A stretch of 64,000 bases of DNA from Phorcysia thermohydrogeniphila (GTDB lineage Bacteria; Aquificota; Aquificia; Desulfurobacteriales; Desulfurobacteriaceae), in the NCBI RefSeq assembly GCF_004339575.1, contig NZ_SMFV01000002.1:124001-188000 (forward strand). The letters run 5' to 3'. The notes beneath the pieces were generated by a model. That model made no database searches. It was not told where the DNA came from and saw only the letters and a program-made list of their open reading frames with translations. This document shows positions 25,215 to 33,646 of the stretch, piece after piece; the stretch's first letter is position 1, and each line of letters begins with the position of its first letter. Position numbers and translations under genes: made by a program.

Positions 25215-27799
25215 GTTTAAGAAGGTTAGTTGGGCTTATTGTTCTGACAGTCTTTTTGGTGGCTAACTCTCCGTTGGCCTATGCTTTTACCTTTTTGAAG
25301 GAGGACGTTTACGAAAAGGCTATTAAGAAATTTTTCGTGGTTCCTCCAAAGGGAACGGTTAAAATAGTTCCGAAGAGACTCTCCTTTAAACCCGAAAAAG
25401 TAAAGGAGGCTGAGGAAAAGTTAAAGAAGTTAACGCCGGAGGAAGTTCTAAAGGCTGTTCCCAAGAAATGTAACGGAGGAAAATTTTACTTCTTGCCTGT
25501 AAAGTACCTTTACTTTCTGCCCTTTAGGGAATACTACATAAAGTGGTGGGAGGAAGCTCCAAACTTAAAAATCCTCGTTTTGACTAAAGGAAACTTTTCC
25601 TTAGAGTGGCTCTGGAAGAAGATAAAGAACGATAAAGTAATTGAAAAAGATGGGGACGCCTACATTCTTAAAGTTCCTGTAATTGTCGCTCGGGGTGCTA
25701 ACCTCGTTATCAGGAACACAGAACTGAGAATGGCCTTAGAGCCGGGTTGTCCGATTCTCGTCATCGGAAAGATATTCATAATAAGCTCTAAGGTTGTAGC
25801 TTGGGATACCAAGAACAACAAATTTTCTCCTCTTCCCCACATTGCAAAAGAAAACTTCTACCTCTACGGAACGCAGAAACAGAGACCTTACATCTTAGCG
25901 ATTCGTAGTGGAAAGCTGATTATCGTAGACTCTTACTTTTCCGGCCTTGGGTATAAAGGGCTCTTTAGCTCTTTCGGCCTTGGCCTTAACACTTGGGTTA
26001 GTAAGAAGTTAAAGGTTAGTCCCGTTGTAAAACTCCTTGATATGCCGGTTTCTCGTGAACAGCCGGAGCTTAAAAGGGTAAATAAGCTTGTTCGTTCTCT
26101 CCTTGAACAGGAATACTCAACAGGAATATTCTTGGGGAACGACATTATAGCCAACTACATGGGATTTTACTCCAACGAGGCAAGGAACGTAGTGTTTGTT
26201 GGAAACTACGTTAAGGATAACGCCCTTTACAACTACGACCCCCACGACTGGACCAAGAACCAGCTCGTTGCTTACAACGTCTTTGAGAATGCGGGAAAGG
26301 CCCACGGCCTAATCTTTTCAAGGTTTACCACAGGGGTAGTTATAGGAAACGTTTCTGTTGGGAATCACGGCGCTGGCATAATGATGGATAGAAAGTCGGA
26401 AGCAATTATCTACCGCAACGTTGTTTTTGGTAACAGGCTGGGGGGAATTTCCCTTCTTGAGAGTGATAGGAACTTCATCGTGAACAACGTGGTTACGAGA
26501 AACAGGTCCTACGGTATATACCTTAGGAACTCCTTGGACGTTTTTGTTAAAGGTAACAGGATTTTCAAGAATCCAAGTTACGGCTTTGAAGTCGCTGCTG
26601 CTGACATTGGTTATCAGATTTACAGGAACCTCTACACGGACCCCTACCACATGGCGGCATCTGCTTGGCTTGAAGAGAACGACTTTCATTTAAACTTTGC
26701 CGGTGAGGTAATGGTAGCTAACGGTGGAGCAATAGCTCTCTACAAAAATGAGTTCTACCCTCAGCCAAGGCTCTTTATGGGCGATATTTCAAAGTATACC
26801 GACGAAATAATGAGAAATCAGGATAAAGAACCCGTTGTTATTCCCGGTTACGGTATTTTAGAGGAGAGGAAAAAGGTTCGTCCTGATGTTTCAGGTTACC
26901 TTGAAAGGATAGAGCTTAACCTTGTAAGGGCTGGAAACGACGAGAGTAGGACTGCCATAGGAGTTCTGAAGCTCTTTAAGGCTCATAAGGAAGCAGAAGA
27001 GTATGGAGAATCGGCGAAAACCCGAGCGGAGAAAAGGGAAGGTATAAAGTGGCTTTTATCGGCTGCGTCCCGTGGAGAAACTCAAGGACTTGTAATACTT
27101 GGAGCAAACTCTCTTGTAGATAAGAAGCTGCAAGAAGAAGGAATAATGCTTGTTGCCGAGGCAGCGGTTCTTGGTAGCGTTAACGCCCGTTACATCCTTT
27201 TCTTGCTACCTGTGTTTTCTGAAGTGAGCAGGAAGGAGGTTAACTCTTACGTTGATAAGGCGATAGAACGTATAGAGAATGGTAAACTCGTAGACTGTGC
27301 CCTTTTTGGAGCTAAGAACGCTTGTTTTAAGGTAGGACCAAAGGAAAGGGAGTTCTTCAGGAAACAGATATTAAACTTTAAGAGACAGTTTTCTTTATCA
27401 GGGAGCAGGGATTACTGGGAGTTTTTCAGGAAGAACGTGGAAGATGTTGTAACCACTGGCTACAAGAAAAAAGTAGATACACTTAAGGTCGTTATAGTTA
27501 AGAAAAACGCTGGTATGAGGAAGTATATTAACTGGGAAAAGGAAAGGTTTCACGATGTTGAGATTGGTTTCCTTGAAGGTTATCCAGAACTTGTTCGCTA
27601 TATAAGGAAGAACTTTGCTACTATTAAGGCGTGGACCTTGATGCTTAAGCAGGACGATGATGCAGATTTTAAACAAATAGAGAAAGATGTTCGCCAAAAC
27701 CTTGAAAAGATGAATCTTTTCCGTTTAAGGAAGGTAGACGTTGATAAACTCATGAACCATTTGAGGCAGGGGTATTTCAATGCGCAAGGGGTTGAATAA
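25211..27799 (+). CDS. algG: AlgG-type mannuronan C5-epimerase with C-terminal helical-repeat extension
   Basis: 862 residues, against about 540 for Pseudomonas AlgG. A signal peptide ends near AYA-FT (residue 25). Residues about 150-540 form the parallel beta-helix, with AlgG's catalytic DPHD motif at residues 343-346 (His345) in YNYDPHDWTKNQLVAYNVFE, followed by KAHGLIFSR. It would convert mannuronate to guluronate in the nascent polymer in the periplasm. Residues about 560-862 are extra: helical Sel1-like repeats (EKREGIKWLLSAASRGETQG, EGIMLVAEAAVLGSVNARYI), then a charged helical tail. The extension may dock AlgK-like repeats (inference). It overlaps alg44 by 4 nt and the next gene by 20 nt. 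Confidence 0.88.
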   Translation: MSLRRLVGLIVLTVFLVANSPLAYAFTFLKEDVYEKAIKKFFVVPPKGTVKIVPKRLSFKPEKVKEAEEKLKKLTPEEVLKAVPKKCNGGKFYFLPVKYLYFLPFREYYIKWWEEAPNLKILVLTKGNFSLEWLWKKIKNDKVIEKDGDAYILKVPVIVARGANLVIRNTELRMALEPGCPILVIGKIFIISSKVVAWDTKNNKFSPLPHIAKENFYLYGTQKQRPYILAIRSGKLIIVDSYFSGLGYKGLFSSFGLGLNTWVSKKLKVSPVVKLLDMPVSREQPELKRVNKLVRSLLEQEYSTGIFLGNDIIANYMGFYSNEARNVVFVGNYVKDNALYNYDPHDWTKNQLVAYNVFENAGKAHGLIFSRFTTGVVIGNVSVGNHGAGIMMDRKSEAIIYRNVVFGNRLGGISLLESDRNFIVNNVVTRNRSYGIYLRNSLDVFVKGNRIFKNPSYGFEVAAADIGYQIYRNLYTDPYHMAASAWLEENDFHLNFAGEVMVANGGAIALYKNEFYPQPRLFMGDISKYTDEIMRNQDKEPVVIPGYGILEERKKVRPDVSGYLERIELNLVRAGNDESRTAIGVLKLFKAHKEAEEYGESAKTRAEKREGIKWLLSAASRGETQGLVILGANSLVDKKLQEEGIMLVAEAAVLGSVNARYILFLLPVFSEVSRKEVNSYVDKAIERIENGKLVDCALFGAKNACFKVGPKEREFFRKQILNFKRQFSLSGSRDYWEFFRKNVEDVVTTGYKKKVDTLKVVIVKKNAGMRKYINWEKERFHDVEIGFLEGYPELVRYIRKNFATIKAWTLMLKQDDDADFKQIEKDVRQNLEKMNLFRLRKVDVDKLMNHLRQGYFNAQGVE

Positions 27800-29636
27800 A
27801 TTAGCTCTTGTTTTTGTTTTTTTACTGTATTTCCTAACTGGTGAGGCCTCATCAAATTCTTTAAGTGGTGATAGAGACTACTACTGCGTACAGCTTGTAA
27901 CATCTCCCTACCCCTCTCAACTTGTTGAAATGGCTACGGAACTTTCTGGGCGTTTTGAAGATGTTAGGGTAGAAAAGATAGGCTCTCTGTACACTCTAAG
28001 GGTTGGTTTCTGGGATAGGGTTAGAGAGGGAAAGGACGTACTGCGAGAGCTCAAAAGGCGTTTCCCTTCAGCTTTTATGAGGGTGTGTGCTTATAAGCCT
28101 GAAAGGTGGATCTTCCCGTCAAAGGTGGTTAGAAAGAGAGAGCAGGAGGTAGAAGAGGTAGAGAATAGAGTTCCTGAGGAGAAGAGTGAGTCTGTAGCTC
28201 AGGAGCTCCACAGCGAAGAGGAAAAGGAAGGAGTACTGCCCAGCTGGCTTCGTGAAGGTATTCTGGAACTTCCCAAATGGTTCAAGCAGGCCGTTTTCAG
28301 CGAGGATAAACCTCTTGACGTTGCAGCCTCTGAGTCTGCTAAGTCTGCCAGCAGTGAGTCCTTTACGGAGGGAGCTCTCTTTTTGAAATACTACCTTAAC
28401 CTCTACGCCCGTGTTGCAGATAGCTTGGAGTCAGGAACGTGCAAGTTAGAGGGTAAGGATCTCGTTCTAAAGCCGGGCGTGAAGTTCGCTTGGAGTATGA
28501 CCGATAAGCTCAGCTTGTGGGGAGATGTAAGGGTAGGTGGCGCTTATCAGAAGTTTTTGGACACTCACAGAAAGAAGTTTTGGCTTGATATAAGGCAGCT
28601 TTACATCTCCAACAGGCCGATTTTTGACCCTAACTACTACGGTTTCGTTTTCTCAGCTGGACGGGTTCTTGTTTCAGAGCCGAGAGGATTCTGGTTCTAC
28701 AACTCCATTGATGGAATAAGGGTAGATTACTTGAGCACCCTGTTAAGCGGTAGCCTCTGGCTTGGAAAGAGGATAAACGACGTTTACGTAACCAACAACG
28801 AGGAAAGGAGCAACATCTCTGGATACACCTATCTTGTAGGAACTGTTGATTACCAATACCGCTACCGCCAGCACATTCACCTCTTTTACGTTAAGGAGTA
28901 TAGGGGAAGCTCGGCTTCTGTTGGTGATACCTTTGACGTTTGGTCTCCTGTGAAGGAAAAGGAAAACCTAAACTGGGTAGGGGGTAGGTGGACCTACTCT
29001 TGGGACGATAGGTTTGAGGGTAGAAAAGTTGACCTTTGGCTTGACGTAGGGTACATGTGGGGAGACAGGGACATCCTTGAAACCCAAAGGGTTGGTTGTA
29101 CTGCTACAAGTGAAGTGATTTCTGTTGCAAGTGCTTCTATGGACGGTGGAGGATTTGAGCTTGGTGGAAAGTATATTGATAACGACGTTGGAATTGGAGC
29201 TCGTGTTGCTGGCGGGACGGAGTACTTCTACCAACCGAGACTTTCAAGCAACAGGGAGCACCTCTTTGGTCCAAATACAATTCGCTACTACGGCGAGTAC
29301 ACCAACCCTGACCTAACGAACACTTTGATATTCAGCGTCTTTGGCGGATACCAGTGGAAGGAGAACCACTGGATAGAGCTAAACATCCTTAAGTATAACC
29401 TCGTTAATAAGGACCAAGGAACTTCTTTCTCCCGTTATTTCCCTTCTCCTAACGGAAAAGACGGTGACCTTGGATGGGAGATAGACTTCATCCTTGAAGG
29501 AGAAGAAAAGGGGCTTTCGGCAAAGTGGCGTTACTACCTCATAGGTAGCTACTTTGAGCCCGGCTCTGCCTACGACGGAGTAAGTGAAGTTGATAGGTCG
29601 TATGGACTTTTCCTCAACATTAAGAGGTACTGGTAA
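27780..29636 (+). CDS. algE: AlgE-type outer-membrane polysaccharide export porin with N-terminal SPOR-like domain
   Basis: 618 residues (Pseudomonas AlgE has 490). Signal peptide to about residue 25. Residues 33-110 resemble a SPOR domain (YYCVQLVTSPYPSQLVEMAT, SLYTLRVGFWDRVREGKDVL). An acidic linker follows to about residue 165. Residues about 195-618 are an alginate-export beta-barrel: FWLDIRQLYISNRPIFDPNY, AGRVLVSEPRGFWFYNSIDG, many alternating aromatic strands, and a terminal strand ending in KRYW. It should form the outer-membrane exit channel. A SPOR-like domain is not part of classical AlgE and could recruit the complex to peptidoglycan (inference). The AlgE call rests on barrel signatures and operon position. 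Confidence 0.82.
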   Translation: MRKGLNKLALVFVFLLYFLTGEASSNSLSGDRDYYCVQLVTSPYPSQLVEMATELSGRFEDVRVEKIGSLYTLRVGFWDRVREGKDVLRELKRRFPSAFMRVCAYKPERWIFPSKVVRKREQEVEEVENRVPEEKSESVAQELHSEEEKEGVLPSWLREGILELPKWFKQAVFSEDKPLDVAASESAKSASSESFTEGALFLKYYLNLYARVADSLESGTCKLEGKDLVLKPGVKFAWSMTDKLSLWGDVRVGGAYQKFLDTHRKKFWLDIRQLYISNRPIFDPNYYGFVFSAGRVLVSEPRGFWFYNSIDGIRVDYLSTLLSGSLWLGKRINDVYVTNNEERSNISGYTYLVGTVDYQYRYRQHIHLFYVKEYRGSSASVGDTFDVWSPVKEKENLNWVGGRWTYSWDDRFEGRKVDLWLDVGYMWGDRDILETQRVGCTATSEVISVASASMDGGGFELGGKYIDNDVGIGARVAGGTEYFYQPRLSSNREHLFGPNTIRYYGEYTNPDLTNTLIFSVFGGYQWKENHWIELNILKYNLVNKDQGTSFSRYFPSPNGKDGDLGWEIDFILEGEEKGLSAKWRYYLIGSYFEPGSAYDGVSEVDRSYGLFLNIKRYW

Positions 29637-29641
29637 AGGTG

Positions 29642-31762
29642 ATGAAAAGGGTAGTTCTCTTCCTGCTTGCTCTGCTAATGTTTGTTTCGTGTGCTGATTT
29701 AAGGAGAGCGGAGCTCCTATACCTACAGGGAAAAGTAGAAGAGGCATCTAAGGAGCTAAAAGAGCTTGCTGATAGAGGATTTCCCAGAGCAAACTTCCTT
29801 CTCGGTAAAATAGCATTAGAAGAGGGGGATACGGAAAAGGCAATTTCCTACTTTAAGAGGGCTTACGAGCTTGGTTACGTTCCTGCAGCTAAGGAGATAG
29901 CTACTCTTTACATGAGTCTTGGAGACGAAGAAGAAGCGTTAGTTTGGCTTGAAATTGCAGCTGAAAAGGGAGACGTTTCTGCTGAGTATCTACTTTACAA
30001 GTATAGGCTACAGATAGCCCTCAGGGAGGGGGATGAAAGGGGAGTAAGGAGGGTTCTAAAAAAACTTAACTACTTTGCCAGAGCTAAAAAGTTTCCAAAG
30101 GCTTACGTTCTCATAGGGGATTACTACTACCAGCATGGAAAAGTAGAGGAGGCTATTAAGTACTACAGGAGAGCATATCTAAACGGCTTTACAAAAGCCG
30201 GTCTGAAGATAGCTTCTATCTATCTTTCTCTCGGCAAGAAGAAAGTGGCAATGGAGCTCTATAAGGAGCTCTACGCTAAAGGGGTTAAGCAGGCTGCTTA
30301 CAGGCTTGGAAAGCTCTACGAGAAAGAGGCTAAAAGCGTAGAGCTCGGCTACTGTCCGGTGGCCGATGCGAAAACGGCGGAAGACTACCTAAGGTTAAGG
30401 AAGGAGATAGAGAAGAAGAAAGAGGCCGTTCTTAAAGAAGCTATAGAGTGGTATCGTCGCGCTGGCGACTACCTACCCGCGCGGTATAGGTTGCTCAGGT
30501 TAAAGTGGATATCTTCGGGAAATCCTTGTGGAGATTATCAGGTTATGCTCAGGTTTGCTCAAAACGGAGTTAGGGACGCCTACAAGGATCTTGTAAAACT
30601 CTACGCTGCTGGTAGCTGTCCAGCTCCGGAAGGGGTTTCTAAGGTTCTAAGTTCCCTTGAGAGACGTTTTGCCCTTGAGGGAGGAAGGCAGGAAAGAGCT
30701 CCACAAGGCGTTTCTGAAGCGACTAAGTGGGTTCGTGAAGCAAAGAGGCTCTTAACGGCAGCTCCATCAAAGGCTAAGGTTTACCTTGAAAAAGCCTGTA
30801 GGGCTGGAAGTGAGGATGCTGAGATAGAACTTGCAAGCCTTCTTAAGAAGAAGAATCCAGCTTTAGCTGAGGCCGTTTTCCTCTACCATGCCAGTAAGGG
30901 TAACCCCAAGGCTATGTTCTTGCTTGCTCAGCTATACCTTGAGAAAGGTTTAAAGGAGAAAGCTTTCTCTTGGCTTGAAAAGGCCGCTTCCCTTGGATAC
31001 CGTCCTGCTATAGACTACATGCTTGACCAAGGGGAGGTGCAGAAAGCCCTTGAGTTTGTGAAGAGGTTAAAGGACACCGACCCCTGTTTTTACCACCTTG
31101 TTATGTCTAAGGTGTACGGTGAGGGTTTAGGGGTAAAACCGGACTTCAAGAAGGCCTTAGAGCACCTAAAGCTTGCAGACCAGAAGAACTGTCCGCAGGC
31201 TAAACTGCGTTTAGCTCAAATTTACTACTCTTCCGGTAAGTACAAAAAGGCCTTAAAGTACGTTCAGAAGTACTTAAAGTATAACAAGAACGACGGACTA
31301 GCTTTAGCCCTCCTTGCTAAAATTTACTTAAAGTTTGGCAATACAGAAAAGGCAGTTGACTACCTTGTAAAGGCTATTGAGAACGGTTATTCTCCTCAGC
31401 TCTTAGAACTCCAGTTCCTCTTTAACGACCTTAAAGACAAGAAGATAAGAAAAATGAAGCTCTCAAATGCGCTCCTCATTTTCTTGGCCGATAAGCTGGT
31501 GGACAGCAACTTTAACGCCTCCGTATGTTACGCTTACAGGGCAGCCCTTAATAGGGCAACAGGTGCAGCCATCTTCATCTTAAGGCTTGGGACAAGGGTG
31601 GATACGCAGGAGCAGGCAGAGTTCCTGAAGAAGGTTGCTGAGAACCCAAAAGTTTGCGCTAAATACTTAAGAGCCCTACAAAGCAGGCTGAGGAGAGGAA
31701 ACCTTACCCTTAGCTCACTCATAGAGTACCTATCTTCCGTCGGTTCTTCCAAGAAGGGGTAA
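29642..31762 (+). CDS. algK: AlgK-type TPR/Sel1-repeat lipoprotein
   Basis: 706 residues from the ATG at 29642 (a GTG three bases earlier is equally possible); Pseudomonas AlgK has 475. The lipobox is FVSC (Cys18 or 19). Almost the whole protein is TPR/Sel1-like repeats, e.g. GFPRANFLLGKIALEEGDTE, KAISYFKRAYELGYVPAAKE and EKAFSWLEKAASLGYRPAID. In Pseudomonas AlgK is the outer-membrane scaffold that helps AlgE insert and binds AlgX. Position directly after the porin (5 nt) and the lipoprotein signal support the same role. The extra ~230 residues add repeats. Confidence 0.85.
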   Translation: MKRVVLFLLALLMFVSCADLRRAELLYLQGKVEEASKELKELADRGFPRANFLLGKIALEEGDTEKAISYFKRAYELGYVPAAKEIATLYMSLGDEEEALVWLEIAAEKGDVSAEYLLYKYRLQIALREGDERGVRRVLKKLNYFARAKKFPKAYVLIGDYYYQHGKVEEAIKYYRRAYLNGFTKAGLKIASIYLSLGKKKVAMELYKELYAKGVKQAAYRLGKLYEKEAKSVELGYCPVADAKTAEDYLRLRKEIEKKKEAVLKEAIEWYRRAGDYLPARYRLLRLKWISSGNPCGDYQVMLRFAQNGVRDAYKDLVKLYAAGSCPAPEGVSKVLSSLERRFALEGGRQERAPQGVSEATKWVREAKRLLTAAPSKAKVYLEKACRAGSEDAEIELASLLKKKNPALAEAVFLYHASKGNPKAMFLLAQLYLEKGLKEKAFSWLEKAASLGYRPAIDYMLDQGEVQKALEFVKRLKDTDPCFYHLVMSKVYGEGLGVKPDFKKALEHLKLADQKNCPQAKLRLAQIYYSSGKYKKALKYVQKYLKYNKNDGLALALLAKIYLKFGNTEKAVDYLVKAIENGYSPQLLELQFLFNDLKDKKIRKMKLSNALLIFLADKLVDSNFNASVCYAYRAALNRATGAAIFILRLGTRVDTQEQAEFLKKVAENPKVCAKYLRALQSRLRRGNLTLSSLIEYLSSVGSSKKG

Positions 31763-31769
31763 AGCCTTT

Positions 31770-32459
31770 ATGCCTCTCGTAGAGCTAAGGAACGTTACCA
31801 AGTCCTACTTTCAGGGAGAACTTGAGGTAAAAGTTCTAAAGGGTATATCCCTCTCTGTAGAGAGAGGGGAGTTTGTTGCCATCATGGGACCTTCGGGTTC
31901 GGGGAAATCAACCCTTATGTACATCCTTGGCTGTCTTGATAGGCCAACTTCTGGCGAGTACTACCTTGACGGTAAGAACGTTCTTGAGCTCTCAGACGAC
32001 GAACTCTCGCAGCTCAGGAGTAGATATATCGGTTTTGTCTTTCAGGCCTTTTATTTAGTTCCGTACCTTTCTGTCCTTGACAACGTTATGCTTCCGGTTG
32101 AGTATTTAGACTCTAAGTATAGAAGGGAGCTCTTTTCTAAAACTACTCCTGAAAGAAGAGCAAGGGAAATCTTGGAGCGTTTAGGGCTTTCTGAGAGGCT
32201 TCACTTTAAGCCTGACCAGCTTTCTGGAGGTCAAAAGCAGAGGGTTGCGATTGCAAGAGCTCTGATAAACTCTCCTGAGATTATCTTAGCGGATGAACCG
32301 ACAGGCCAGCTTGACAGTGAATCAGGAAAGGCGGTGATGGAGCTCTTAACGGAGCTGAACAAGGAAGGAAAAACCGTTATCGTCGTTACCCACGACAAAG
32401 CGGTAGCTTCTTACGCTAAAAGAATCGTGAGGATAAAGGACGGGCAGATAGTGGAATGA
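31770..32459 (+). CDS. MacB/LolD-type ABC transporter ATP-binding protein
   Basis: 229 residues. Walker A GPSGSGKST, Q-loop FQAFYLVPYLSVLDNV, signature [15 protein letters not shown], Walker B IILADEPTGQLD and H-loop VTHD are intact. It belongs to the small ATPase group pairing with FtsX-like permeases (LolD, MacB, FtsE). It starts 7 nt after algK and its stop overlaps the first permease (ATGA), so the exporter is probably co-transcribed with the alginate-type genes. Substrate unknown. Confidence 0.9.
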   Translation: MPLVELRNVTKSYFQGELEVKVLKGISLSVERGEFVAIMGPSGSGKSTLMYILGCLDRPTSGEYYLDGKNVLELSDDELSQLRSRYIGFVFQAFYLVPYLSVLDNVMLPVEYLDSKYRRELFSKTTPERRAREILERLGLSERLHFKPDQLSGGQKQRVAIARALINSPEIILADEPTGQLDSESGKAVMELLTELNKEGKTVIVVTHDKAVASYAKRIVRIKDGQIVE

Positions 32460-33646
32460 TAGGGCTTTACCTTAGGGACCTTGTCTTTTCCCTTCTCCAC
32501 AACAAAGTAAGAACGCTCTTTGCCCTCCTTGGAATCGTCTTTGGAGTCTCCTCCGTTGTTCTGATAGTTTCCGCCATTGAGGGGAGCAGCCTTCAGGCCA
32601 ACAGGGTAATAAAGAAGCTTGGACCAGACTCCGTTTTAATAGTTTCCGGAAGTATAGGGAAAGGACCTCGTGGGCTCTTTAGGAACTTAGGACTCTCAGA
32701 CGTCAAAGAAATAGAAAGGCTTGAAGGGATATTTGCCCTTACCTACGGAATTGTTAAGCCAACGACCGTTGCAGGTGGCCGTCTTTCAAAGTTTTCCTCT
32801 GTCTTTGGGGTGGGTGAGAACTGGCTCGTTTCTTGGGACTACAGAGTTGAGCTTGGAAGGGGCTTTACAGAAGAGGACTTTAAAGAAAAGAGGAAGGTCG
32901 CCGTCGTTGGACACGACGTTAGCGACTTTCTCTTTCCGGGCGAAAACCCAATAGGGAAGATACTTCTTATAGGCAGAACCCCTTTTAGAATCATCGGCGT
33001 TTACAAGAGGAAGGGCAAAACCCCCAACGGCCATAACCTTGACAACAGGGTGTTTATTCCCTACAGAGTCTTTGACAAGGTGGTAGAAAAAACCTTTAAC
33101 AAGGTTTCGGTTATAAGGTTTAGAGTTCTGTCCCTTTCAGACTACGATAAGATAGTGGATGAGACAAGGAAAATACTCCTCAAGCGCCACAAGCCCGACG
33201 ACTTTACGCTAATAACTCCCTTAGTTGTCAGGAAGTTTCTCTCTATGCTCTCTGCAACTTTTGCTCTTTTCTTAGGAATAGCCTCAACCACTGCCCTTGT
33301 TGTTGGAGGGTTCGTTCTGTCTTCCATTTTCTACATAAACGTCTATACCCGCCAGTGGGAAATAGGTTTACGGAGAGCTCTCGGAGCTACTAAAAGGGCT
33401 ATCCTTCTAAGAATTCTTCTTGAAAGCCTCATTATTGCTGTTGTTTCCCTCCTTCCGGGAAGCCTCCTTGGGTTTGCCGCCGTTAAGTTCATTCTTCCTC
33501 TCCTTAACGTTCCCGTTGTCTATCCCGTCAAGGCCTTTATAGTCTCTGCTACTTTTTCTGTAGCCGTTTGCCTCTTTGCAGCCTACTTCCCGGCAAAGAG
33601 GGCTTCTCTCTTTGAGCCAGTCCACGCTCTAAGGAGAAAGGTGTAA
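32456..33646 (+). CDS. MacB-type ABC transporter permease (FtsX domain), first copy
   Basis: 396 residues. N-terminal membrane helix (about residues 15-40, RTLFALLGIVFGVSSVVLIV), a periplasmic MacB_PCD domain (about 45-250) and three C-terminal FtsX helices (ATFALFLGIASTTALVVGGF, ESLIIAVVSLLPGSLLGFAA, and AFIVSATFSVAVCLFAAYFP with PAKRA). The cytoplasmic EIGLRRALGATKRAI coupling motif is present. It pairs with the next gene as a heterodimeric permease. Mechanotransmission exporters of this class move lipoproteins, antibiotics or peptides; no outer-membrane or adaptor gene of their own is adjacent. Confidence 0.88.
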   Translation: MIGLYLRDLVFSLLHNKVRTLFALLGIVFGVSSVVLIVSAIEGSSLQANRVIKKLGPDSVLIVSGSIGKGPRGLFRNLGLSDVKEIERLEGIFALTYGIVKPTTVAGGRLSKFSSVFGVGENWLVSWDYRVELGRGFTEEDFKEKRKVAVVGHDVSDFLFPGENPIGKILLIGRTPFRIIGVYKRKGKTPNGHNLDNRVFIPYRVFDKVVEKTFNKVSVIRFRVLSLSDYDKIVDETRKILLKRHKPDDFTLITPLVVRKFLSMLSATFALFLGIASTTALVVGGFVLSSIFYINVYTRQWEIGLRRALGATKRAILLRILLESLIIAVVSLLPGSLLGFAAVKFILPLLNVPVVYPVKAFIVSATFSVAVCLFAAYFPAKRASLFEPVHALRRKV

